This document shows, piece after piece, positions 49,923-63,766 of a DNA stretch of 64,000 nucleotides. Each line of letters starts with the position of its first letter. Within the stretch, counting starts at the first letter, position 1. Both the position numbers and the translations under genes were made by a program. This DNA is from Anisakis pegreffii (Eukaryota > Nematoda > Chromadorea > Rhabditida > Anisakidae), in the NCBI GenBank assembly GCA_035041965.1, contig JAPYMA010000908.1:310001-374000 (forward strand), given 5' to 3'. Under the pieces are notes generated by a model. That model had not been told where the DNA came from. It saw only the letters and a program-made list of their open reading frames with translations, and did no database searches.

Positions 49923-52900
49923 GGGTGAGGAATTTTTGTTTTCGTCAATTTTCTTCGTAAAACAAAAGTACGAAATATTATAGTAGACGTTTAACGTTCA
50001 GCTCAATTACTCTATTCTATTTTTATTCAGGCTTATTCCCTATGACAAAACACATCTCAGAACGATTCACTTTTTTTTTCGAAAACGTCAGGAAAATTTA
50101 TGCTTGAAGTCAGCTGCTCACAACGTTTGTTTTGAGTGTGATAGCTCCAATCTATTACGTGCACACTGGCTTTGCAATATGCAATGAATTCCGATGTCAG
50201 ATTGAATTCTTCAACAAATTTATGCAATTATAAAGTGAAAGATCAACACAGAGAGTTCCGAACGTGGAATATCTGAATGACACGTCTTTCGAGAGCAGTG
50301 CCAACCTCGAGCAATCTATCTCTGTAAAGCAGTGTACTTTCTGAGGTTGTGTCACTTCTGAGACAGCGAATATCAGATGAATTTTTGTTGTTGTAAATTT
50401 CTAGACACGATATCGAATTTCACACAGAGTCAACGATCAAAATCAAATTAATAGATTCAATACAAAACAGCCTTACAATCCAATTTTTCAAACTGATATT
50501 GATGTTAAAACTGATGATCGTCTCTCAAAAAACGCTTCATAAACTGAAATATTTCAATTTTGTAAATTCTCCGTGTCTGAAATTCTCGATGTGATCACAA
50601 TTCACTCCAAGCATCTCGCATTGATATAGTTGAAGGAGTTGGCCCCTTCTATCCTGGTTCACTGCAGCTGTTTAAAATGTTTTTTGCTATTTCACTTAGT
50701 CCGTTCTGCTGCGTTTTCCATCTTCTTCTTCTTTTTCTTTTCCAACACAACAAATTTCCACGAATATTTTTATTGATGATCTTGTTGGCTGCCCTCGAAT
50801 AAACGAAAAGAACGATTCATAACAGAAGAACTATTTACAATGATGAATTGAAGACACGAAGTTTAAAAACTTCTTCACTATTTGCACTTCCAATGCGATG
50901 CACGTTGTTGGGTATGGCTGTGAAATACACAATGCAATACGTTCAGTACGAATATAAAGTTGACGGATGAGCTCAAGAAAGTTAAATGGAAAAAACAGCC
51001 GAAGATGTTAATTGCATCAATAAATCTAAAAAACAGGCAAGCTCTGTCATAACCCTTTTGATTTAGACCGTTGACTATTCTGTTGATTACGTCGGCTGGG
51101 TTCTGATTACGTCAAACAGCAGATTTCCATCCGGCAAGAATGCATCCGCTTGATTACGAATGTTTCGAAATGGATACAGGTGGCAAAGTGGAAAACACAT
51201 TTCGATTCAGTGAAGAAATCGAACAGATTTTTAGCGACAAATCGAGACAGATTGAATCTTTGGGGAGAGACAGTCAATGGTTACCTGATTTGGTTTCCAT
51301 TTGAAACTCATCATCCTCCAGGGAAAGTCGACGTGACAGCCCGTTGCAGAGTTGGTCATCCCACTAAAATGAATCGGCTCTTCAACAATTCAGGCCAATT
51401 CAGTCTTTTGCTGACTGCAGACGCGCGAAGAGACCAATGAATAATTTCAGTAGCACCAATCGGCTCAAAAATGGGTCCTGTTCCTGGGCTTCGATGTTAA
51501 TTATATGAAAGAACAGAAAGCAGTGGGAATGTTATCAAACAAACACTGCATCCACATCATTTTTGTGTTCGTCTGTAATTAAGGCTTATCTTACTCGAAA
51601 GGATTTTGTTCTAATTTTTAGATGATGAATGTGTTAGTGTAGAGGAATATATTTTCACTGTACATTTGCTAGTATGACTGAAAGCAACGGGTAGCAGAAG
51701 AAACGATGTTATCAGCTGCAATTAGTGCCATCAATTATGGTACTAATGGATTTTAATTGATAGATAATTTTTTGCATTTTTCAATTTTTTTTGCGGAGAG
51801 ATCTTGTAGAGGACTGGAGATCAAGGTACCTACTTAAATGTGGTTCGATTCGTCGGCAATATCCTACTGGTTTAACCAGCAACATAAGTTTTTCCCTCTT
51901 AATCGTTTGTTCATTTTGATAAATAGCATCGTAACTAAAAAAATTGATGAAAAACCGATCCTGTGATGGAATCAAGTTCCTAGAGAATGTTGCATTTTCC
52001 GTCAACGCTCAATACCAGATTGATCAAATGGAACCGAAACTAAATGCAATCGGGAACACAAGTACCCTTTTATATAAAACTATCTGAGATACCAAGAAAG
52101 TATTCTAACAGGTATTGACACAGTTCAAAACCAAAACATAACATGCTCGTTAATGCATAGGACGTTCTCGCCCACTTGTGTTGTATAGCATGATTTATTT
52201 CATGACTTCCATGATTCTACGCCTGGATACGAATACACACGTAACCTCCCGCTCATCAAACAAAGTAGCTGTTGTATTATTATAGCTGATATGAAAGTAG
52301 ATGATTCCGGAATTGAAGTTATCAAACTGAAAAACCGAAAACCACGAAATTCTTAGAGCTACGAAATCGCAGTTGCACACGGTGAATCTTTAGAGCATTC
52401 TATTGAGAGGTACAGAAAGGTGGATCTTCTATACAACTGGAACTGAGAATTTGTTTTGTATATAGCAGTGGTAGAGTTCATACGACCATTTGAAATAGTA
52501 TGGTACATAACGCATATGATACAGTTTGACGACGATGAAAGAAACAATTAGGATGATGTTCAGTGCCTTGGGCGTTTTGTATCTGACTGAATGATTCAGG
52601 CTAGCTGTGATAGATCCCTTAGCTGAGATGTCTGAAAGTCGTGCTTTGCGAAGAGAGCGAGGAGTGTTAACATGATATGTAAGAGTTTCAGTTCTATTGC
52701 ATAGCGCAATTGAAACTCAAAAGAGATCAGCCGAAAGGTTGTAAAGGAATGTACAACAAACAACACGTTCACGTCCAGCAGCAAATTTTTTGCGAGCATT
52801 TCTGAATAGTTCTCAAGGAACTGTCTTCCTTTCTGCTCCCATTCAATCAGCTTCATCTTCTTTAGAATATCGACGAACGAATACAGTGATGCAATTGGAA

Positions 52901-53232
52901 GTGATAGTGCAGTGTATGTACAGTGTAGTGTGAGGATCAGGCGGAATGGAGTAGCGATGAATGCGTGGTGTCTTCAATCGCCTCGGGCTAGTTCGGATGC
53001 ATTTTTCATCCAACACGTATCTTCGGTTTAGTTAATGTAACCGTCTACCAGTGAAACCAATTGCTACTCTGAAAATATTTTGTGTTGATGTGTTTGTGTG
53101 GTGTTCCAGTGAATTGAATTGTTTGTTGTAAGTTTGTACGTGTGGCTATCGTCAACTAATGCACTTTTTTTTAACATTATTCGCATCTGCCCACACCGTT
53201 AGCCTGTGCTGAAAACGAACCACGAAACTCCT

Positions 53233-53270
53233 CTAAATATAAGTTCAACTCAGAGAATCGCTCATTCAGC
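53233..53270 (+). promoter_or_regulatory. Candidate TATA promoter of myosin gene
   Basis: ctaaatataagttcaactca is a good TATA-type sequence about 930 bp before the myosin ATG. It is followed about 25-30 bp later by ctcattcagcattcattcag, a plausible initiator region. A 5' UTR intron would then be needed; the acceptor ggtgaaccag lies 17 nt before the ATG. Inference only. Confidence 0.3.
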
Positions 53271-54170
53271 ATTCATTCAGTCATTTCTCTAGTTAGCTTT
53301 CAGCCAATCACTTTTCATACATTCAAGCCATAAGATTCAGGGTTCGCTAACTTCGACTTAAACGATGCAGTTGGTACATTCATTGTTCAGTTTTGCACAT
53401 ACAAACAAACCGACATAGACGAAGTAGCACCCTTTATCTTTATTTATTTGTGTGCCTTTGGGCTTCGATTTTCAGTTTAGCCATTTGCCGTGAACGTGTA
53501 ACCGCCAGTTGCAGATTCAGCTACTCTTGATAATTCGCAGGATTTTCCTCATTCATCCGGCTCTTCACTTCTCCCTTAAATCCTCTCATCAGGATTTGAG
53601 TTGGATTACGAATTTTTCTACCACCATTAGCTTCCTCACTACGCAACGTCAACAATAACTTAACAACTGCACCAACCGTATGAACCAACGAATGAGGACT
53701 TTAGAAATATCGTATATTATTTACATCAGGAGCTGTTGCTCTTGTTATTACCGTCAGCGCTGTGACTGCTTTGTTAAATTGACCTCTCGGTTTCTCTTCC
53801 CTCAGTTACCCGCAACTCGAACCCTCTTAGCAGTTCAAGTCAGTTAGTGAATGTCGCTGGAGTACTTCCAGTCGACCGACAAGTTCAAGGAACACTGCAC
53901 TGAACCCTCATTCAAATCTCTCAATTAATTCAATCAACGTTCCCGTTCCTTTCCTTATTCGTTACCTTTCTGTTCTTTTCCTCTGTTCTAAACTCATGTT
54001 AGTCATCGCCTATCATCGTTTTGAATTTTGTTGAGATGCGAGCACCGAAATGATTCGTTTAGCCATAGAATTAATTGTGATTATTATTAAACTTTATATT
54101 ATTCCTTTATTGTTAGCACCTTGGAGGTACACCCGTTTGTTGTTGGTGAACCAGAGCTCAAACATACACA

Positions 54171-57100
54171 ATGGACTACGAAAACGATCCAGGATGGCAG
54201 TATCTAAGGCAATCACGCGAACAAATGATCGCGGTACTTTATTGACTCTATATGAATTTGAGTTGCTTTTTCGCAAGCTTCATTCGATTTTGTTTGGATA
54301 ATTCCTCGTACTGGTTTTCGAATCTGTTGAGAGATTTACCACATCTCATGGGTTTCTCATACTTGAACGCCTGGTAGCACATTGCATTTTACTGAGTATT
54401 CCGTTTGATCACTTAGAAACTTTGCGAAAAATCAATTTATTTCGATGGCGATAATCATATTAGATCTCTTGCGATTCATACCTTCTGACGACACTTCATC
54501 AGTTCAACCTTACGTAATACTCCATAAATTTTGACTGCAATTATAAGCGGTTTACTAGAGAGCAGCAAAAATATGCTACGCTGAATGAACACTTGATTCA
54601 TTGATTTCTTTACGCATATGTTTGAGGAATCGTCCATGTATATTTTCAGGATCAGTCGAAGCCATATGACTCGAAAAAGGATTGTTGGGTTCCAGACGCC
54701 GAAGAGGGCTTCATTTCGGCTCAAGTTAAGAGCACCAAAGGTGATATGGTCGCAGTTGTCACATCACGAGGAAATGAGGTAATCCTCTGGATGATCCTAT
54801 GACCTCAGAGGCAGTATTCACGAGTGATCACCATAGCATAAAGAGTCCAAAAGAAAGCCTCCCAGAGAATAAATTTTTAATTTTATTGAGGAGTTTCATG
54901 ACGTTTCGGTGGAACATTCGAAAATATTTTTCGTGCTTGTCAAATATCTGTTCTTCCAGGTGACACTGAAATCGGAACTTGTGCAAGAGATGAATCCACC
55001 AAAGTTCGAAAAGACTGAAGATATGTCGAATTTGACATTCTTGAACGATGCATCAGTACTTCACAATCTACGAGCACGATATGCTTCTATGCTCATCTAT
55101 GTGAGTATTTTCACCGTTTCTGTTTTTGTGCACATGAAAAGGTTGAATACTTTCAGTACGTACATGATGAACTGACTCCAAATTCGATCATTTCTTCCTA
55201 AAATACGAATAATTTTCAGACATATTCTGGCCTATTCTGCGTTGTGATCAACCCATACAAACGTTTACCAATCTACACGGATTCTGTAGCAGCAATGTTC
55301 ATGGGCAAGAGAAGAACTGAGATGCCACCCCACTTGTTCGCCGTTTCAGATGAAGCATACCGAAATATGCTTCAAGATCACGAAAATCAGTCGATGTTGA
55401 TCACCGGTGAATCTGGAGCCGGTAAAACTGAAAACACCAAAAAGGTTCACCTCATTAACAAAATACTAGAATTGTTCCTTACACACACTGAAGCATTTCT
55501 ATATAGGAAGTACAGAGCTTCATTTAAATTCTCCTACCATCTAATTCGGAAGATACGATGAGATTCCGTCGTATTCATTAAACATTGTGTGAATTCACAC
55601 TACTAATTATTTCAGGTAATTGCATATTTCGCAGCTGTCGGTGCGTCTCAACAGGAGGCCAAAACTGCGACTGAAGGTGGTAAGAAAAAGGTCACTCTTG
55701 AGGATCAGATCATTCAGACGAACCCTGTTCTTGAAGCTTTCGGTAATGCTCGAACAGTGCGAAACAATAATTCATCTCGATTCGGAAAATTCATCCGAAT
55801 TCACTTTTCAAAGAAAGGAAAAGTCGCCTCTTGTGATATTGAACATTGTAAGTTCAAATAACTTATGCGTACTATATCCATTTATTTTACACTGAATCAT
55901 GCCAATATGTTTATTCGTAATCACCAACAGATTTGTGGTCCCATTTTTCATTCTTGACAACAAAAATACCGTCAATGTAACTTCAGATCTTCTCGAGAAG
56001 TCTCGTGTAATTCGTCAGGCGCCTGGAGAGCGATGTTATCACATCTTCTACCAAATTTACTCAGACTTTAATCCAACCCTCAAAAAAGATCTGTTATTGG
56101 ATCGTCCTCTCAGAGAGTACTGGTTCTGTGCTCAGGCTGAACTTACAATTGATGGCGTTGATGATAAAGAAGAGCATCAACTAACTGATGAAGCATTCGA
56201 TATTTTGCACTTCTCAGCGGAAGAGAAAATGGACTGTTACAAATTGGTAGCAGCCATCATGCACATGGGTAACATGAAATTCAAACAAAGACCTCGTGAA
56301 GAACAAGCTGAGCCCGATGGTACAGATGAAGCTCAGAAGGCAGCTAAAATGTTCGGTGTCAACCACGAAGAGTTCTTGAAAGCGTTAACCAGACCTCGTG
56401 TCAAGGTCGGTACCGAATGGGTTTCGAAAGGTCAGAACATCGAGCAGGTTACGTGGGCTGTCGGTGCTATGGCAAAGGGTCTGTATGCGCGTATTTTCAA
56501 TTGGTTGGTCAAAAAGTGTAACGATACTCTTGACCAAAAAGGCATTTCACGAGACTACTTCATTGGTGTACTGGATATCGCTGGTTTTGAAATCTTCGAT
56601 GTAAGATTTGTAGTGTTCTCAAAGTTCTGTTCGGAATCTAGGTCCAGCGTGAACAAAAATTACCTTCACACTGAGAATTTTGAAGTATCGCAGCTAATGA
56701 AAAATTCACCGAATACTTTCAATCAGTACTTTTCATTTCTTTCGCAGTCAATACATTTCTCATAACAGATCACTTTATATTAATGAACTTCAAAACCGAT
56801 TCTCTCATGAACTCTTGAGAATACCACTCTTTCAGTTCAACTCATTCGAACAGTTATGGATCAATTTCGTTAACGAGAAATTGCAACAGTTCTTCAATCA
56901 TCACATGTTCGTATTGGAACAAGAGGAATACGCTCGAGAGGGCATTCAATGGACCTTCATTGATTTCGGTCTTGATTTACAAGCTTGTATTGAGCTGATT
57001 GAAAAACCATTGGGCATTATTTCGATTCTTGATGAAGAATGTATTGTGCCGAAAGCAACTGACTTGACTCTTGCACAAAAATTGAACGATCAGCATCTCG

Positions 57101-60100
57101 GCAAACATCCCAACTTCGAAAAGCCAAGACCACCAAAGGGCAAGCAAGGTGAGGCACACTTCGCGATGCGACATTACGCTGGTACGGTACGTTATAATGT
57201 GCTGAATTGGTTGGAGAAGAACAAGGACCCGTTAAACGACACTGTTGTCAGTGTTATGAAAGCAACTCAAGGCAACAATCTTCTCAACGAAGTCTGGCAA
57301 GATTATACCACACAAGAGGAACAAGCTCTTCTAGCTAAAGGTCCATTAGCTGATTGTTCAGAAGGATTTTGATTTTAACTAGCCAATTCTTAGAAGCACC
57401 GCGTTTTTCCTGTGCTGAATTCAATAGATTTTCAAATTTGATTGAATGTTAGTGTATCGACAGCTTCTATAATGGCACATACTCCTTGTTCATATGAGCG
57501 GGGAGCAGTCAAAGTTAAATCAATCGAAGTTAATTGAGCATCTTCATCTTTGGGCACGCAATGCTGATACCACTGCGCTTGAAAAAAAACCATTTTATGG
57601 CTGTATGTTCATCGAAAATTGTTTTGCAGAAGGTGGCCCCGGTAAGAAACACGGAAAATCGGGTTCATTCATGACTGTGTCGATGTTGTACCGTGAGTCA
57701 TTGAACAATTTGATGACCATGTTGAACATGACACATCCACACTTCATTCGTTGCATTATTCCGAATGAGAAGAAGACCTCAGGTCTTATTGAAGCAGGTC
57801 TTGTACTTAACCAGTTGACATGTAACGGTGTACTTGAGGGCATCCGTATTTGCCGCAAAGGTTTCCCGAACAGGTAATCGTTTCAGCAAGGCAATATTTA
57901 CTCAAGACCAATGAAACACTGGATCCTAAATCAGCATAATTTATGGGGCAGGCATCAAATCCATAACCAAGAAACAAAATTCCATAATATTTCACTTTCC
58001 GGATGAGATTTATCATCGTTACACCAAATCTTTTCTTCAGTTATCAAATATGAATTCCACATATCATTGATGGCTCCCACTAACGTTCAATCAGGACTGG
58101 AAGGAGATTTCTTTCAGAATGTTGCATCCAGACTTCCGTCACCGCTACTCGGTTCTTGCCGCAGATGAGGCTAGCAGTTCGCCAGATGCCAAGAAATGCG
58201 CTGATGCCATTCTTAACAAACTCGTTACAACCCAGAAATTAACTGAAGAAAACTTCAAGATGGGTGATACGAAGGTATTCTTCAAAGCCGGTGTTCTGGC
58301 TAAACTTGAGGATATTCGAGATGAAGTACTCAAAGTGATCATGACCAAATTCCAAGCATTCATCAGATGGTTAGTGCACTCTTGCTTGTTTGCTTAGCAA
58401 GTCGCGGATTAAGCGAAAATAATTTTCTGATTCCTGAATATACTGAATTCCAGTGAAATTTGTCCCGGAATCATGCACCGAATTCTTTCGCCAAAAATTT
58501 CAGTTGAGTGTTTTGAATTTGTGAACAATTTCTGATCCATCCAATGATTTTCCAATAAGTTTGCCCAACTTCCATAGATGAAGTGAGGACGAAAAGAGAG
58601 CCACTTGCCGACATCTTGAAGGATAGATCTGGATCTGTTTCCTTTGTTCAGGTACTGCGGTTTGGTGGATCGCAAACGTCGTATTGAGGAAAATGCAGCT
58701 AGAATCATCGTTCAACGTAATGTCCGTATGTGGTGTTCACTTCGAAAATGGGAATGGTTCAAACTGTACACCAAGGTGCGACCAATGTTACGTGAGGGTA
58801 AGATTGCTGAACAAATGGAGCAGCTGAACGAGAAGTTGAAATCGCTGGCAGACGTCCTCGAAAAAGAATCCAAACTGCACAAAGACCTCGGTGACAATTC
58901 GGCAAAACTGATCGCTGAGAAAACCGATTTGTTGGCTCAATTGGAAAGTGTTAAGGCACAGTTGGCCGAAGCTGAAGAACGCGTACAGGCTGAAAGTGCT
59001 GCGAAAGGCGATATCGATAAGAAGCTTGAGGTATGTACGTCAATAATCGCTCGCATACTTTTGACTTTCTTTGCATCGCTTTGATCGCTGTGAGAGACCA
59101 CATTCAAACACTTGAACGAATTTGAAGCAATTTAATGGAGAAATAAAGATTCTAAAATTCCGCTGATTAAACTGCTGGCGATAAGAGAACCCCTAAAAAC
59201 TTATCGGAAAAAAACTGAGTTCGAAGCAATTTTGAATAGGACGATGAATTTCCCGGCTGATTTCAGGAACTGAATGAACGTCTGGCGGAAACCGAAGACA
59301 GCAACGAAGACATGCTTCGTGCTAAAAAGAAGGCTGAAAGTGAAGTGGATGCTTTGAAGAGGCAAATTCAAGATTTGGAAATGAGTGTCCGCAAAGCGGA
59401 ATCCGAGAAGCAATCAAAGGATCACCAGATTCGTTCGCTTCAAGACGAAATGCAAATGCAAGACGAAACAATCGCTAAACTGAATAAAGAGAAGAAACAT
59501 CAAGAGGAAATGAACAAGAAAATCATGGAAGATTTGCAAGGTGAAGAGGACAAGAGCAATCATGTCAATAAAATCAAAGCTAAATTGGAACAAACCTTGG
59601 ACGAGTTAGAAGAGAATTTGGAACGTGAACGCCGTGCTAAGGCAGACACTGAGAAGGCCCGCCGAAAGGTCGAGGGTGAGTTGAAGATTGCACAAGAAGG
59701 TATCGAAGAGGCGACTCGTCAGCAACATGATTTGGAGAATAATTTGAAACGTAAAGAAGCCGAAATGAACAATTTGAGTAGCCGTCTTGAAGACGAACAA
59801 TCAATCGTAAGCAAACTACAGAGACAAATCAAAGAGGCACAAGGTCGTGTCAGTGAATTGGATGAGGAATTGGAAAGCGAACGAGAATCACGAACCAAAG
59901 CCGATAAAGCCAAATCTGATTTGCAAAAAGAACTGGATGAGTTTAATGAACGTTTGGACGAACAAGGCAACGCAACAGCCACTCAAATTGAACTGAACAA
60001 GAAACGTGAAGCTGAGTTGGCGAAGTTGCGACGAGATATCGAAGAGGCGAACATGAACCATGAGAATCAACTGGTGGCTCTTCGAAAGAAGCATACCGAT

Positions 60101-63100
60101 GCAGTGGCTGAGCTGACCGATCAGTTGGACACCATCGACAAACAACGTCAGAAGTTCGAACGTGAGAAGGCACAGATTCTTCACGATAGTGAGGAATTGG
60201 CTCGTCAACTGGATGCAGAAACCGCGGCAAAGACAAACAATGAGAAGCTAGCGAAGCAATTCGAAATGCAATTGAGTGATCTACAAGGTAAAGTTGACGA
60301 ACAAAGTCGTCAGCTTCAAGATTTCACATCGTTACGCAATCGTTTGGGCAATGAAGGTCTGGATTTGGCAAGACAACTGGAGGATTTAGAGCAACAAATT
60401 GCGGCTCTACAACGAACGAAAGCCCAACTTACACAACAGCTGGAAGAGACACGTCAGGCGGCCGATGAGGAAGCCAGAGAACGTCAAGCACTCTCGGCAA
60501 CAACAAAGAATCTACAACTTGAAGCCGAACAAGCGAACAGTAATTTAGAAGAAGAGATTGAATCCAAAAATGAGGTGTCGAGACAGTTGAGCAAAGCGAA
60601 CGCTGAGATTCAACAATGGCAGTCGAAATTCGAAGGTGAAGGCATGATGCGAGCAGAGGAGATTGAAGAGATCAAACGTAAACTAGGATTGAAAATCAAC
60701 GAATTGCAAGAAGCGCTTGAGGCGGCCAATCAGAAGATTATCTCACTTGAGAAGACCAAATCGAGACTGACTGGTGAACTGGACGATGCCCAGGTGGATG
60801 TGGAACGAGCCAATGCGTACGCAAGTCAATTGGAGAAGAAACAGAAAGGATTCGATAAGGTTAGCGCAATGAAATCGTCGTCTTCGTGTTCAGCTGTTCA
60901 GCTGAAACGATCTCATTAAAATTTGCAAAAACTCAAGGCCACAACTTTTTTATGCTTTTCTCAATGTAATGGATAGAAGAATGAACAGTTGAAATTGATA
61001 ATCAGCTTAAAAGCGTAAACCGCTTCTGAATTTAATTTCCTCTTACAATAGAAGATTTCTAGTCGGCTTCGCAAAAATTTATCTGCTCGGTTTAAGCTCT
61101 GAATTGATATCATTGCTGCACTTCAGGTTGTTGAAGAATGGAAGAAGAAGAGTGACGATCTGTCAGCAGAGTTGGACGGAGCACAACGTGAAGTACGCAA
61201 TCAATCGACAGATCTCATCAAAATGAAAGCAAATTACGAGGAATTGATGGAGACCGTTGAAGGTTTAAGACGTGAAAATAAGGGTCTTTCGAGTGAGATC
61301 AAGGATTTGGGTGATCAACTGAGTGACGGAGGACGTGCCCAGCATGAAACGCAAAAGATTATTCGACGTCTTGAAGTCGAGAAGGAGGAGCTCCAACGTG
61401 GACTTGATGAAGCTGAAGGTTATTGTTGCCCAACTACTCGTTTCATTCATTTCAGATAAACGACAAATTTGTAAGTAAATGAACAGATATTGAGAGACAA
61501 TATGCTAGTAGACAGAAAGTATTCATGAAGGCAGATAAAGTATCCGAACTATTAATAACCCAAATGAAAGAGTATCTCACACTTGTCACTGCTGGTTTTT
61601 CACTATGAACCTTGCATCTCTACTAATCGATTTTATTCAGTATCAGGTTTTTACTTCAGCTAATCAACTTTGTTGATAAATTTTCGGGCAGGTGATTAAC
61701 TGCAAGTAATTTTCAGGTGCACTGGAGGCTGAAGAATCCAAGGTGATGCGCGCACAAGTTGAAGTGGCAGAGATTCGTTCAGAAGTTGAGAAAAGAATTC
61801 GTGAGAAGGAAGAAGAATTCGAGAGTACCCGTCGTAACCATCAGAAAGCGCTCGAGTCAATGCAAGCCTCACTAGAAGCAGAGTCGAAGAGTAAAAATGA
61901 ATTGTTGAGAGTCAAGAAGAAGTTGGAAGCTGATATCAATGAACTGGAAATTGCACTGGATCATGCAAATAAGGCGAATGCGGATTCAATGAAGAGTTTG
62001 AAACGTTATACTGAACAAGTTCGCGAAATACAACTTCAGGTTCGAGATTCACATCAAAGAAATATTTTTGAAGATGTCGAAAAGCAGTATTGTCCACTGA
62101 CAAAAATTCAATTCGATCCCAAAAAATGATCATATCCCCATGATTATATTCTCGTTTAATATTACTTTTAAGCATGAATCGGTGAGCAACCAATGATACT
62201 GCTTCAAAATCGCCGCTGTATTGATTATTATCTTTTCATGAGCGTAGTTATTGTAATGATATTATCATCTCAGCTGATAATATTTTTCGAATGATATCCT
62301 CATGCAGCCATTTGCAGATCGAAGAAGAGCAAAGACAACGTGATGAGATGAAAGAGCAATACTATGCAGCCGAGAAACGTGCGACGATCCTAGAATCTGA
62401 AAAGGAAGAATTGGCAGCCTCCTGTGATCAGGCCGAACGTGCTCGCAAGCAGGCTGAACTTGATGCCAGTGATGGACGTGAACAAGCCAATGACTTGATC
62501 GCGCAAGTTAATAGCTTGAACGCCACAAAGAGACGAATGGAAGGAGAACTCCAGGTTATAATTTCTTGCTGGTTTAAGACTCATCACCTAATTGCTCCCC
62601 AATTAAGAGAGAATGAGAAAGACTAGTGGTCGGTAATCATTCGATTTTTTGCTTCGTTGACGTCAAAATTATCTGTGAACATTTGATTTATAGCTATTCA
62701 CCAGGACTAAACCATTTTAAATGACCATTTAGATGACCATACGTTTGAGTTAAGAGGAAGGCACCACAACAGGATTCGAACTAAGGACAACTCTCTCGAT
62801 GATCATCAGTTGTCGATTTATTGATTGATCATTAGATCATTCGTTGATGATCACTTTCATGGTCATCTATTCAGTTGATTACTGCTTATTGCAGGCGATC
62901 CATGCAGATCTCGATGAGACTCTGAATGAGTACCGTGCCTCCGAGGAGAGCAGCAAGAAGGCGATGGCTGAGGCCGAAAGACTTGCCGAAGAAGTACGAA
63001 AAGAGCAGGAACATGTGACACAGGTTGAACGATTGAGAGTCAGCATTGAAGCACAAATCAAAGAGCTTCAGGTTCTTAACTCGCATTTCATTTACCATTC

Positions 63101-63766
63101 AAAGAAACTGACTCAACCTAATCGCTCGCACACACACGAGATTTCGCTCTGAAGAAGACGAGTAGATGAAGTAATTTTGAGTGGATAAACAGAAATAATT
63201 CTCAATTCGATACCTCATAAAGCTATCTTAGGGCTTATGAAGAAAATATCTTGCATCTGGATAGTAGCTGATGAGATTGCTACATTCAGATGACATCAAG
63301 TTAAAGGTAGGGAACACGCAATCAAAATCGATGAAAAAAGTGTAGTTGTCTCATAAATTTGTGCTGAACAAGAATGGAAACGCACGAATTGGGACTGAAT
63401 TACTTCGTTCAAGTCTTAAACGAAACTGCATCCCAGTTTAGAGATTCATTGAGATGATGATATATCAGTGTTGACCACCGAGTTTGGTTACAGGTGCAAT
63501 TGGATGAAGCAGAGCAAGCAGCCCTTAAAGGTGGTAAGAAGACAATCGCTAAACTCGAACAACGTATGCATGACCTTGAAGTTGAGCTAGACGCAGAACA
63601 GCGCCGTTATCAAGAAGTGGCGAAGAACGTTTCCAAATCCGAACGCCAAGTTCGAGAGCTTCAATTCCAAGTTGATGAGGATAAAAAGAACTTCGATCGT
63701 ATGCATGATTTAGTCGAGAAACTGCAAACCAAAATCAAAACCCAAAAGAAACAACTCGAAGAAGCT
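54171..63766 (+). CDS. Muscle myosin heavy chain, UNC-54-like, 3' end cut off
   Basis: Sixteen exons: 54171-54233, 54650-54778, 54960-55100, 55220-55444, 55616-55847, 55987-56600, 56836-57340, 57630-57873, 58118-58369, 58652-59030, 59267-60859, 61127-61418, 61717-62039, 62318-62554, 62895-63071, 63494-63766. All phases agree, giving 1893 codons; the donor gtaagt at 63767 shows at least one more exon past the edge (family about 1960 aa). Seen: N-terminal [19 protein letters not shown]-loop GESGAGKT (55406-55429); loop 1 with GGKKKV; switch [11 protein letters not shown]; switch [11 protein letters not shown]; loop 2 [14 protein letters not shown]-helix [20 protein letters not shown] region in exon 10; the proline of RPMLREGK starting the rod; then heptad coiled coil with [19 protein letters not shown]. 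It is an actin-based motor of thick filaments. The N-terminus and motor favour UNC-54 (MHC B) over MYO-3, from memory. Confidence 0.93.

Larger units (their letters stand above)
48882..54170. other. Intergenic, receptor to myosin
   Basis: 5.3 kb. A 13-bp perfect hairpin lies at 49885-49922 (arms catatggtgcatc). A minus-strand frame read from about 52610 down to about 52410 (roughly 66 codons, KALNIILIVSFIVVKLYH) follows a ttcag acceptor. It could be an orphan membrane-protein exon but stands alone. From about 53040 the DNA is less AT-rich and probably contains the myosin promoter and 5' UTR. No complete gene was seen. Confidence 0.45.

Noticed and set aside
51150..51440. Plus-strand 96-codon frame between receptor and myosin
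   Set aside because: No recognisable motif, signal peptide or splice partner; the length is within chance for this composition.
59606..60236. Several long minus-strand frames in the myosin rod region
   Set aside because: Antisense shadows of the coiled-coil coding sequence; no family resemblance.
62756..62800. Possible tRNA T-arm on the minus strand (gttcgaatcc)
   Set aside because: The flanking bases do not form a T stem or acceptor stem, and no anticodon arm was found upstream.
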